Below the pieces are notes generated by a model, which did not search any database, was not told the DNA's origin, and saw only the letters and a program-made list of their open reading frames with translations. Position numbers and translations under genes: made by a program. DNA of 64,000 nucleotides from assembly GCA_947488905.1 (NCBI GenBank), contig CANLBJ010000009.1:1-64000 (forward strand), in the 5' to 3' direction. Position 1 is the stretch's first letter. Each line of letters opens with the position of its first letter. This document shows, in pieces, positions 34,937-41,921 of the stretch. Source of the DNA: Ulvibacter algarum. Lineage in GTDB: Bacteria; Bacteroidota; Bacteroidia; Flavobacteriales; Flavobacteriaceae.

Positions 34937-35013
34937 CCATATTCCATATTCCATATTCCATATTCCATATTCCATATTCCATATTCCATATTCCATATTC
35001 CATATTCCATATT
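34937..35013. repeat. heptanucleotide microsatellite, 11 perfect copies of CCATATT
   Basis: Eleven uninterrupted copies of the 7-base unit CCATATT occupy 77 bases between the SARP gene stop (34880) and the first phasin promoter (35119). On the minus strand the same DNA reads as a Met-Glu-Tyr-Gly-Ile-Trp-Asn repeat frame, which is an artefact of the repeat. Perfect tracts of this kind can change copy number by replication slippage. Confidence 0.95.
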
Positions 35014-35118
35014 CTACTTCAAAACATCGTCCCAATTAAAAATATTTATAAATTTTTCGCGTAGCTAAGCCCTAGTCTACACTCACTTCTTTAAAATTTA
35101 GTTATATACATTAATTTA

Positions 35119-35154
35119 TTGCAACTCGGCTGTAACTCGTTGACTATATGTTTG
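35119..35154 (+). promoter_or_regulatory. SARP-type promoter P1 (heptamer direct repeat plus TATGTTTG)
   Basis: TGCAACT (35120-35126) and TGTAACT (35131-35137) form a heptamer direct repeat with an 11-bp period. A 9-base gap follows, then TATGTTTG (35147-35154), a perfect Bacteroidota -7 box. P1 lies 77 bases upstream of the near-identical P2 and could give an alternative, longer leader for the same phasin-like gene. Confidence 0.75.
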
Positions 35155-35195
35155 CAGTGTAAATAATTAGAGAACCGTTTAATGGTGATTGTTAT

Positions 35196-35231
35196 TTGCA
35201 ACTGAGCTGTAACTAGACCAACGTATGTTTG
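35196..35231 (+). promoter_or_regulatory. SARP-type promoter P2
   Basis: TGCAACT (35197-35203) and TGTAACT (35208-35214), 11-bp period. TATGTTTG (35224-35231) follows 9 bases later, the same geometry as P1 and P3. Transcription would start near 35238, about 33 bases before the ATG at 35271. The sequence between repeat and -7 box is not conserved, which argues that the repeat and -7 box are the functional parts. Confidence 0.8.
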
Positions 35232-35270
35232 CAGTATCAAATTAAAACAACAGTTAATAACATATATAAT

Positions 35271-35531
35271 ATGGCAACTAAGAAGACAAAAAAAGTAAAA
35301 GCAACTATCATAGAAACTACTGCTAATAAAGCATTAGGATTTGCAACAATGGCAAATGAGTTTGCCTTAGCTAAAGCAGAAAAAGCTGCAATGACCTCTT
35401 TTGATTTGACGGGCAAGTGTGTAGATTTTTCTGGTAAAGTAATTAAGAAAGGTTTAAAGATATCTGCATCACAACAAGATATGGTGTTTGGTGTATTAGG
35501 TAGTTTAAAAAAGAAAGTAGTAAAAAAATAA
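35271..35531 (+). CDS. phasin-like small protein 1
   Basis: An 86-residue protein from the ATG at 35271 (MATKKTKKVKATIIETTANK); the frame upstream to 35229 lies inside promoter P2 and is not coding. It has a basic N-terminus and two predicted amphipathic helices (about 18-40 and 45-78), with SFDLTGKCVDFSGKVIKKG and SASQQDMVFGVLGSLKKK. It shares the Q-Q-D-(L/M)-V-F motif and helical layout with the protein at 36545. Such small amphipathic proteins are typical granule-coating phasins. The family name is inference, strongly supported by the neighbouring lipid genes. Confidence 0.68.
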   Translation: MATKKTKKVKATIIETTANKALGFATMANEFALAKAEKAAMTSFDLTGKCVDFSGKVIKKGLKISASQQDMVFGVLGSLKKKVVKK

Positions 35532-35553
35532 GGTAATCAATTGATTAATAGGG

Positions 35554-35589
35554 TTGCAACTCATCTGTAACTAACAGGTAGTATGTTTG
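35554..35589 (+). promoter_or_regulatory. SARP-type promoter P3
   Basis: TGCAACT (35555-35561) and TGTAACT (35566-35572), 11-bp period, then TATGTTTG (35582-35589) after 9 bases. Identical geometry to P1 and P2. Predicted transcription start is about 36 bases before the ATG at 35632. It lies in the 100-base gap between phasin-like genes 1 and 2. Confidence 0.8.
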
Positions 35590-35631
35590 TACCATATTAA
35601 AACAATAACACAACATTTAAAATATATAGCG

Positions 35632-36504
35632 ATGACAACTAAAGTAAAAAATACAGTAACTAAAGTAAATAAAGGATTGGTAAATGCATCTATAGCAGCA
35701 ATCAATACAACAGTAGCAAATGGAGAGAAGTGGCAAAAGCTTTCTAAAAAATTAATTAAGAAATCTGAGCCAGTACGTACTAAGCAAATGAATATGGTTC
35801 TAGAAACTGCAACAGCAGTAAAAGAACAAGCTACAACTGGAGCAGAAAGAATGATGGATCTAGTAGGTTATGACGCTTCTGTTGTAGATAAGGCAATGAG
35901 CTTTGTGACTAAAAATCCAGTAAGCAAGAAAGTAATGGAAGTTGCTAGTGATGTTTCTGAAATGGTGACTAAAAACCCAGTGGTAAAGAAAGTTGAAAAA
36001 ACTACTGACGGAATCAAAAAAATGAGCATCGCAAAATATAACGATGTTAAAGAAGACGTACTTGAGCAAGCAACTAAGATTCTTAAAAAAGGAGAAGAGT
36101 TTGTAGAAGAAGCAAAAGAGCCTAAAAAAGTAGCCAAAAAAACTACAAAAAAGACAGCAAAGAAAACTGCTAAAAAAACTGTAGCAAAAAAGACAACAGC
36201 TAAAAAAGTTACAGCAAAAAAAGCCGCTCCTAAAAAAGCAGCAGTAAAAAAAGTAGCAACAAAGACAACGGCTAAAAAAACTACAGCAAAAAAAGCAGCT
36301 CCAAAGAAAACTACAGCTAAGAAAACAACAACAACGGCAAAAAAAGCAGTTAAAGTTGTTAAGACTGAAGCAGCAGAAAAAGTAGCAGCAGCAAAAAAAG
36401 TAGCTACTAAAAAAGTTGCAACAGTAGAAAAAGCAGTAAATGATCTTAAAGCAGATGTGTCTAATCAAGTTGCAGACGTTAAAAAAGAAGTTGCTAAGGC
36501 ATAA
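35632..36504 (+). CDS. phasin-like protein with histone-H1-like Lys/Ala tail (PhaF-like architecture)
   Basis: A 290-residue protein from the ATG at 35632 (MTTKVKNTVTKVNKG); upstream codons to 35587 fall in the leader. The N-terminal 150 residues are amphipathic helices (NGEKWQKLSKKLIKKSEPVRTKQMN, VLETATAVKEQATTGAERMMDLVG), with a duplicated FVTKNPVSKKVMEV/MVTKNPVVKKVEKT segment. About 110 residues of AKKTTAKK-type repeats follow, then a short helical end. Pseudomonas PhaF has this phasin-plus-H1-tail layout and ties storage granules to the nucleoid. I infer a similar role here. Confidence 0.75.
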   Translation: MTTKVKNTVTKVNKGLVNASIAAINTTVANGEKWQKLSKKLIKKSEPVRTKQMNMVLETATAVKEQATTGAERMMDLVGYDASVVDKAMSFVTKNPVSKKVMEVASDVSEMVTKNPVVKKVEKTTDGIKKMSIAKYNDVKEDVLEQATKILKKGEEFVEEAKEPKKVAKKTTKKTAKKTAKKTVAKKTTAKKVTAKKAAPKKAAVKKVATKTTAKKTTAKKAAPKKTTAKKTTTTAKKAVKVVKTEAAEKVAAAKKVATKKVATVEKAVNDLKADVSNQVADVKKEVAKA

Positions 36505-36544
36505 TTAAAAATCGCATTTTTAGAAAAGCAATAAACATATTAAA

Positions 36545-36832
36545 ATGAAAAAGAACACAAAAACAACAGCGCCAAAAGGAATGGTAACAAAAGCAGTGAA
36601 GGCTACTAAAAAAGTTGTAGCAAACGCAAATGATTATGCTTTAAATACTACAGAAACAGTTGTGACAGAAGGAATTGAAATCACAGCTCAATGGCAAACA
36701 GTAACAGAAAAAGCAATTAAAGGAGGTCTTAAACTAGCCTCAGCACAACAAGATTTAGTGTTTGATTTGCTAACATCTGTTAAAAAACAATACAAAGATG
36801 GTAAGAAGAAATTTGCCAAGCTTGTAGCATAG
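36545..36832 (+). CDS. phasin-like small protein 3
   Basis: A 95-residue protein with a basic N-terminus (MKKNTKTTAPKGMVTKAVKATKK) and an amphipathic helical core (NDYALNTTETVVTEGIEIT, WQTVTEKAIKGGLKLASAQQDLVFDLLTSVKKQ). The SAQQDLVFDLL motif is shared with SASQQDMVFGVL in the protein at 35271. It follows the PhaF-like gene by 40 bases without its own SARP-type promoter, so it is probably co-transcribed from P3. A strong terminator follows. Confidence 0.7.
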   Translation: MKKNTKTTAPKGMVTKAVKATKKVVANANDYALNTTETVVTEGIEITAQWQTVTEKAIKGGLKLASAQQDLVFDLLTSVKKQYKDGKKKFAKLVA

Positions 36833-36858
36833 TAAGTTTAGGTTTTAGATTAAGTTTA

Positions 36859-36895
36859 ACCGGGTTGTATCATAAGATACAGCTCGGTTTTTTTT
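36859..36895 (+). terminator. rho-independent terminator closing the phasin transcripts
   Basis: ACCGGGTTGTATC (36859-36871) pairs with GATACAGCTCGGT (36876-36888), 13 bp with two wobble pairs and a 4-base loop, followed by a run of eight T. It separates the phasin genes from the lipid-synthesis operon. Confidence 0.92.
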
Positions 36896-37090
36896 GTGCT
36901 AATGTTTTACTTGAGATTACTAAGTTAAATGCTTAGATTTACGTATCAATGCTACACACTAGTTGTGTGATAATTATAAGTGTCTCTACTTTTTTCTGAA
37001 ATGTTAAACATTCATTAATTGTCACGTTTGCAGGGTCTCATTACTAAGTTAATAGCAAATAAATTTCGTATTTTTACTTAAGACAAAATA

Positions 37091-37744
37091 ATGGCAAAAA
37101 AGAAAAAAATTACCGATACAAGTCTCATTGATATTTATATGGATGAGGTAGTGCTATTGGGTGGCAAACCTACAGATATTATCACTTTTGCAAATAAATT
37201 TAAGTTTACAGAAGATGATTTTTATGAGCATTATGAGAGTTTTGCAGCATTAGACCAAGCTATATTTAAGATTCTTTTTGACACCTCTGTAGCAACATTA
37301 GCAGAGAGTCCAGACTTTATTTCTTTCACTAAGAAAGACAAACTCTTGAGCTTGTTTTATACTTTTTTTGAAAACTTAACGCTTAACCGCGATTTTGTGC
37401 TAATCACAATAGAAAGTTATGGTAATCAATTAAAAGCACTGTCTTTATTCTCAGATATGAAAAATAGCTTCTCAGGCTTTATGGGGATGCTTAATTTTGA
37501 GACCATCCACCTTAATATTGAAACTGTAGAGAATATTCAGAAAATGTCTATTACAGAAGGTGCTTGGGTACAGCTGTTACTTACTATAAAATTCTGGATG
37601 ACAGATGACTCTGTAGAGATGCAAAAAACAGATATTTTTATAGAAAAATCTATAAATACAAGTTTAGAATTACTCAACACACAATCGTTCCAAAACATTC
37701 TGGACTTGGGTAAATTTTTATATAATGAAAAATTTAAATCTTAA
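37091..37744 (+). CDS. TetR-type transcriptional regulator
   Basis: A 217-residue protein. Residues 10-60 fit a diverged TetR helix-turn-helix (SLIDIYMDEVVLLGGKPTDIITFANKFKFTEDDFYEHYESFAALDQ). The C-terminal domain is all-helical and probably binds a ligand such as acyl-CoA. It heads the seven-gene lipid operon, with 9 bases to the next gene. The DNA-binding part is atypical, so regulation of this operon is an inference from position. Confidence 0.78.
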   Translation: MAKKKKITDTSLIDIYMDEVVLLGGKPTDIITFANKFKFTEDDFYEHYESFAALDQAIFKILFDTSVATLAESPDFISFTKKDKLLSLFYTFFENLTLNRDFVLITIESYGNQLKALSLFSDMKNSFSGFMGMLNFETIHLNIETVENIQKMSITEGAWVQLLLTIKFWMTDDSVEMQKTDIFIEKSINTSLELLNTQSFQNILDLGKFLYNEKFKS

Positions 37745-37753
37745 TAAATCATA

Positions 37754-39070
37754 TTGAAAACAACAAAAAATATCCCCTTATCTAAGTTAAGTCGTGCTTC
37801 AAAGCTTGTAACTACAGGCGCTAAAGTGGGGGTGAATTATTTAAAATATTATGGCGATAAAATAGTAAACTCTGAGGAGGAAGCTAAAGAGAGATTAAAT
37901 GAAAATAACGCCACAGATATCTATGACAGTTTAAAAACTCTTAAAGGTAGTGCGCTTAAAATGGCGCAAATGATGAGTATGGAGAAGAATATAATGCCTA
38001 AGGCATTTGTAGAAAAATTTTCTTTATCACAATTTTCAGTTCCTCCATTGTCAGCCCCTTTAGTTTTAAAAACATTTAAAAAATCCTTCGGAAAATTTCC
38101 AGATCAATTATTTGATGCTTTTAATACAGAAGCCGTTAATGCGGCAAGTATAGGGCAAGTGCACCGTGCAGAAAAAGAAGGTAAGACACTTGCGGTAAAA
38201 ATACAATACCCTGGCGTAGCAGATAGTGTGCAGAGTGATCTTGCTATGGTAAAACCTATTGCAATGAAGATGTTCAACATAAAAGGAGAACACTCAGAGC
38301 AGTTTTTTAAAGAAATAGAAAGTAAACTGTTAGAAGAAACTGACTACGTTTTAGAGTTGGCTCAAAGTCAAGCAGTGGTAAAAGGATGTGCACATATTCC
38401 AAATTTAATATTTCCGAAGTACTACCCAGAATATTCATCAAAACAAATTTTAACAATGGACTGGATGACGGGAATACACCTGTCAGAGTTTACACAAATA
38501 AACACAGATCAAGTAGCTTCAGATAAGTTAGGACAGGCCTTGTGGGATTTTTATATGTACCAGATGCATGTTTTACGAAAGGTACATGCAGATCCACATC
38601 CGGGCAATTTTCTTGTTTCTGAAGAGAGAGAATTAATAGCTTTAGATTTTGGATGTATGAAAGAAATTCCGAAAGAATTTTATGATCCATATTTTGAGCT
38701 GTTTAAGCAATCAACAATTAAAGATGAGGTAGCCTTTGAGGCAAACTTATTAGCTCTAGAGGTCTTACGTGATGATGATAGTGATGATGAATTAGTATTC
38801 TTTAAAAATATGTTTAAGGAGGTGTTAGATTTGTTTACAACACCTTTTCAACACAAGACTTTTAATTTTAGTGACGCTACTTTTTTTGACGAAATATCAA
38901 AACTTGGAGAACGCTACCTGAAAAACACCAATATTAGAAAATTGAATGGAAATAGAGGCTCGAGACACATAGTGTATATGAATCGTACTTTTTTTGGACT
39001 TTTTAGTTTAATGTTTGATTTAAAGGCAGATAATGTGGTGATTGATAATTACAAGAAGTATATAAAATAG
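37754..39070 (+). CDS. UbiB/ABC1 (AarF) family atypical kinase
   Basis: A 438-residue protein with a TTG start codon (no ATG fits better). Motifs: KGSALKMAQMM in place of the usual KxGQ; NAASIGQVHRA; AVKIQYPGV with the ATP-site Lys; EETDY; the catalytic HADPHPGNF; and metal-binding ALDFG. UbiB/ADCK-type proteins support quinone synthesis or lipid handling through ATPase activity. Here it lies in the lipid operon between the TetR gene and the wax ester synthase, so a lipid-related role is plausible. It lacks a C-terminal membrane pair. Confidence 0.88.
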   Translation: MKTTKNIPLSKLSRASKLVTTGAKVGVNYLKYYGDKIVNSEEEAKERLNENNATDIYDSLKTLKGSALKMAQMMSMEKNIMPKAFVEKFSLSQFSVPPLSAPLVLKTFKKSFGKFPDQLFDAFNTEAVNAASIGQVHRAEKEGKTLAVKIQYPGVADSVQSDLAMVKPIAMKMFNIKGEHSEQFFKEIESKLLEETDYVLELAQSQAVVKGCAHIPNLIFPKYYPEYSSKQILTMDWMTGIHLSEFTQINTDQVASDKLGQALWDFYMYQMHVLRKVHADPHPGNFLVSEERELIALDFGCMKEIPKEFYDPYFELFKQSTIKDEVAFEANLLALEVLRDDDSDDELVFFKNMFKEVLDLFTTPFQHKTFNFSDATFFDEISKLGERYLKNTNIRKLNGNRGSRHIVYMNRTFFGLFSLMFDLKADNVVIDNYKKYIK

Positions 39071-39147
39071 CTAACCATTTATGAGATTCCCGCGATAATT
39101 TATTCTTAGAGAGGTTTAAAGGAGGGAGTGGACAAATAAATTTATTC

Positions 39148-40986
39148 ATGGCAAAAAAAATAGATTTAAAAGATATCGTTCAAGATGCTTTTGACGGAAA
39201 TATACAACAGGTTTCAGGCTCTGATGCAGGTTTTTTATATGCAGAGTCGCCTACTAGCCCAATGCATATAGCAACTTTAAACATAGTTGAAGGATCTTTA
39301 AAGTTTGAAGATTTCCGAAGTATTGTACAATCAAAGATGCATTTGATGCCTAAGTTTAGACAACGTTTAATGAACGTGCCTATGAATTTAGATTTTCCTT
39401 ATTGGGTTAACGATCCCAACTTTGATATTGATTTGCATCTTAACCGTGTCAAGTTGCCAGATCCCGCAAACTGGAAGACGCTTCGTAAAATGACATCTAC
39501 TATTTTTAGTGCGCCGTTAGATTTAAGGCGTTCTTTATGGTCTATACATTTTATTGAAGGACTAGATGAGATAGCACAAGTGCCTAAGGGGTCTGTAGCT
39601 ATATTAAGTAAAGTACATCATGTGATGATTGATGGTAGTTCTGGTGTTGGGTTAATGGGTGTTTTGTTTGATAAAGACAAAAATGTTAATTCTAAAGATA
39701 TGCCAAAACCAACCAAGTTTGAACCAGATCCTCTACCAGATGATTTGAGTTTATTACTTAAAAGTGGTTATGGTTTTATAAAAAACCCTTTTAAATTGCC
39801 TGTAACTATAGCAGAAACTGCTTATGCGTTTTTAAAAAGTAAAGCTTCAAAGACCTTAAGTATTCAAAAAGAATTTGCTAATGCTAGATATCCTGTACCT
39901 ATTACCATATTTAATGGCTCTATCTCTGCAAGACGAACTTGGGGGACGGCAATATTATCTTTTGATAGAGTAAACTCTTTACGTGCAAAAAGTGGAGGGA
40001 GTGTCAATGATATAATTGTTGCTATTTGCGCCGGTGCCATTAGAAAATATTTGTTAGAAAAAGAGAAGTTACCTCTACAACCTCTTGTGGCAAATGTTCC
40101 TATTTCTATTAGAACCGAAAATGATAATACTACAGGTAATAAGATTGCAAATATGATGATCCAACTGGCAACTCATATTGAAAACCCTTTAGACCGTCTA
40201 GAATATATTATGGAGCAAACAATGCTTGGTAAATCTAGACATAAGACAATGGGGGCAAAGACACTTGGTAAAATGGCAGATGCTGTACCTTTTGGTCTAG
40301 CAAATCTTGCTGCGGGCTTATACAGTAAATACAATATAAAAGACTTGCATAGACCTCCTTTTAATGTAACTATTACTAATGTACCAGGACCTAGGAGCTT
40401 GTTATACCTTAATGGGCACAAAGTAGTTTCTATGTTTGGTTTAACACCAGTAGTTGATGGTTTTGGGCTAATTATTGCTGCTTTTAGTTATAATGGGCAA
40501 CTTACTATTACAGCCACTAGTGATGCTAAAACGATGCCAGATGCAGATAAGTTTGCTCGATATATAAGAGACGCAGCAAACGAGTTAGAGCTTTTAGTAA
40601 AGAAAAGTAAAAAAACAAAAGGGGCCGTTTCTGCTCAAAAGGAGAAAAGCAAAAGTACCGTCTTTTTTAACACACTAAAGCGTTATCTTAAAAAAGAGCC
40701 TACGGTAGTAGTTAAATATAAAGGGAAGTACCATATAGAGGTTGATTTGGGTAATACTGCAGAGTGTTGGTTAATAGACTTAACTGGTAAAGAAGCTGTT
40801 GTTAAAAAGACAAAAGATCTTGATCCAGACACTATGATGACAATAGAAGATGCAAACCTATATGCGATGTATAAAGGAAATTTATTGTTTGAAGAATTAA
40901 AAGTGCAACGTCGTATTAAAATAAAAGGTACAGCTGCAAATAAAAATAAATTTACCAATTTGATCAAAGAATTTTTAGATAGATAA
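39148..40986 (+). CDS. wax ester synthase/diacylglycerol acyltransferase fused to SCP2 sterol-carrier domain
   Basis: A 612-residue protein. Residues 1-480 are a WS/DGAT domain: family opening AESPTSPMHIATL, catalytic HHVMIDG (His157-His158-Asp162), and the later conserved NVPGPRSLLYLNG region. WS/DGATs use acyl-CoA to esterify diacylglycerol or fatty alcohol. After a Lys/Ser-rich linker, residues about 500-612 fit an SCP2 lipid-carrier fold (KYHIEVDLGNTAECWLIDL, MTIEDANLYAMYKGNLLFEE, RRIKIKGTAANKNKFTNL). Fusion of SCP2 to this enzyme could bring lipid substrate to the active site. Its stop codon overlaps the next start. Confidence 0.9.
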   Translation: MAKKIDLKDIVQDAFDGNIQQVSGSDAGFLYAESPTSPMHIATLNIVEGSLKFEDFRSIVQSKMHLMPKFRQRLMNVPMNLDFPYWVNDPNFDIDLHLNRVKLPDPANWKTLRKMTSTIFSAPLDLRRSLWSIHFIEGLDEIAQVPKGSVAILSKVHHVMIDGSSGVGLMGVLFDKDKNVNSKDMPKPTKFEPDPLPDDLSLLLKSGYGFIKNPFKLPVTIAETAYAFLKSKASKTLSIQKEFANARYPVPITIFNGSISARRTWGTAILSFDRVNSLRAKSGGSVNDIIVAICAGAIRKYLLEKEKLPLQPLVANVPISIRTENDNTTGNKIANMMIQLATHIENPLDRLEYIMEQTMLGKSRHKTMGAKTLGKMADAVPFGLANLAAGLYSKYNIKDLHRPPFNVTITNVPGPRSLLYLNGHKVVSMFGLTPVVDGFGLIIAAFSYNGQLTITATSDAKTMPDADKFARYIRDAANELELLVKKSKKTKGAVSAQKEKSKSTVFFNTLKRYLKKEPTVVVKYKGKYHIEVDLGNTAECWLIDLTGKEAVVKKTKDLDPDTMMTIEDANLYAMYKGNLLFEELKVQRRIKIKGTAANKNKFTNLIKEFLDR

Positions 40987-41921
40987 TGCAGTATAAAACA
41001 CATACGTTTACGGCAAGTGATGGGGAGCAAATCTGTTATTATAAATGGAATATAAATAAAGATGTACCTTTAAGGGGTGTTGTGCAAATAGCTCACGGTA
41101 TAGGCGAACACGCGGCTAGATATGATCATATTGCGCAACGATTAGTCAAAGCTGGTTTTGAGGTATATGCTAATGATCACAGGGCACACGGAAAGACAGC
41201 AGAAATTAAAAGATTATACGGCCATTATGATGGCGATGATTATTTTGAAGATGCTGTAGATGATATGCACACTTTGCGAGAATTGATGCAAAAAGAAAAC
41301 CCGGGTAGTAAGTTTGTTCTTTTTGGTCACAGTATGGGGTCACTATTAAGTAGAAAGTATGCAACTATGTATGGCCAAGACGTAGATGCGCTCATCCTTT
41401 CTGGAACGGCAAGTTTTATTAAAGGTTTAGGGCATTTTGGGCTAGCAGCAACAAAACTAGTAACAGCAGTAAAAGGTAGAGTAAAAGGTAATGAAACATT
41501 AAGAGCGATGTTTTTTGATGAGTTTAATAAAAAATTTAAACCCAACCGTACAAAGCTTGACTGGTTAAGTAGAGATGAAAAAGCAGTAGATCTTTTTGAG
41601 GCAGATCCTTATAGAATTGAAAATTTTTCTTTGGGTGTTTTTGCAGATATTATTGCAAACTCTAAAACCATTAATCAAGATAATGCTTTTAAAAATGTAC
41701 CTAATAGAATACCTATTCTCATTTTTTCTGGAGATAAAGATCCGGTAGGAGAAATGGGTAAAGGAGTTAAAAAAGTAGCAAAAAAATTTAAAAAATACGG
41801 CAATAAAGATTTGACTTTTCATCTGTATAAAGATGGGCGTCATGAAATGCTGAACGAAATAAATAGCCAAGAAGTAGAACAAGATATAATAGACTGGCTA
41901 GACGCACACATCCCCGAATGA
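40986..41921 (+). CDS. alpha/beta hydrolase, monoacylglycerol-lipase type
   Basis: A 311-residue hydrolase of the Hydrolase_4/monoglyceride lipase group: oxyanion region VQIAHGIGEHAARYD, nucleophile elbow GHSMGS (serine), FSGDKDPVGEMG with the acidic residue, and a C-terminal His (DGRHEMLNE). It starts in the WS/DGAT stop codon (TAATG) and overlaps the next gene by 4 bases, so all three are made together. Likely substrate is a mono- or diacylglycerol, giving turnover or remodelling of stored lipid. Confidence 0.9.
   Translation: MQYKTHTFTASDGEQICYYKWNINKDVPLRGVVQIAHGIGEHAARYDHIAQRLVKAGFEVYANDHRAHGKTAEIKRLYGHYDGDDYFEDAVDDMHTLRELMQKENPGSKFVLFGHSMGSLLSRKYATMYGQDVDALILSGTASFIKGLGHFGLAATKLVTAVKGRVKGNETLRAMFFDEFNKKFKPNRTKLDWLSRDEKAVDLFEADPYRIENFSLGVFADIIANSKTINQDNAFKNVPNRIPILIFSGDKDPVGEMGKGVKKVAKKFKKYGNKDLTFHLYKDGRHEMLNEINSQEVEQDIIDWLDAHIPE

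Noticed and set aside
34780-35010. Minus-strand frame encoding a Met-Glu-Tyr-Gly-Ile-Trp-Asn repeat peptide
   Set aside because: It is only the translation of the CCATATT microsatellite plus non-coding sequence; a 7-base unit read in triplets gives a 7-residue repeat automatically. The rest overlaps the end of the SARP gene.
34937-35013. Possible CRISPR-like array
   Set aside because: The repeats are contiguous 7-mers with no spacers, so it is a microsatellite.
35860-36468. Minus-strand Cys/Phe-rich frame of about 200 residues
   Set aside because: It is the antisense shadow of the Lys/Ala-rich tail of the PhaF-like gene: AAA/AAG codons read as TTT/CTT and GCA/GCT as TGC/AGC. Its composition is not that of a natural protein.
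35632-36504. True histone H1 or contamination from a eukaryote
   Set aside because: The N-terminal half has no H1 globular domain, the gene has a bacterial promoter, and it lies in a run of bacterial genes. Lys/Ala tails are common in bacterial phasins and nucleoid proteins.
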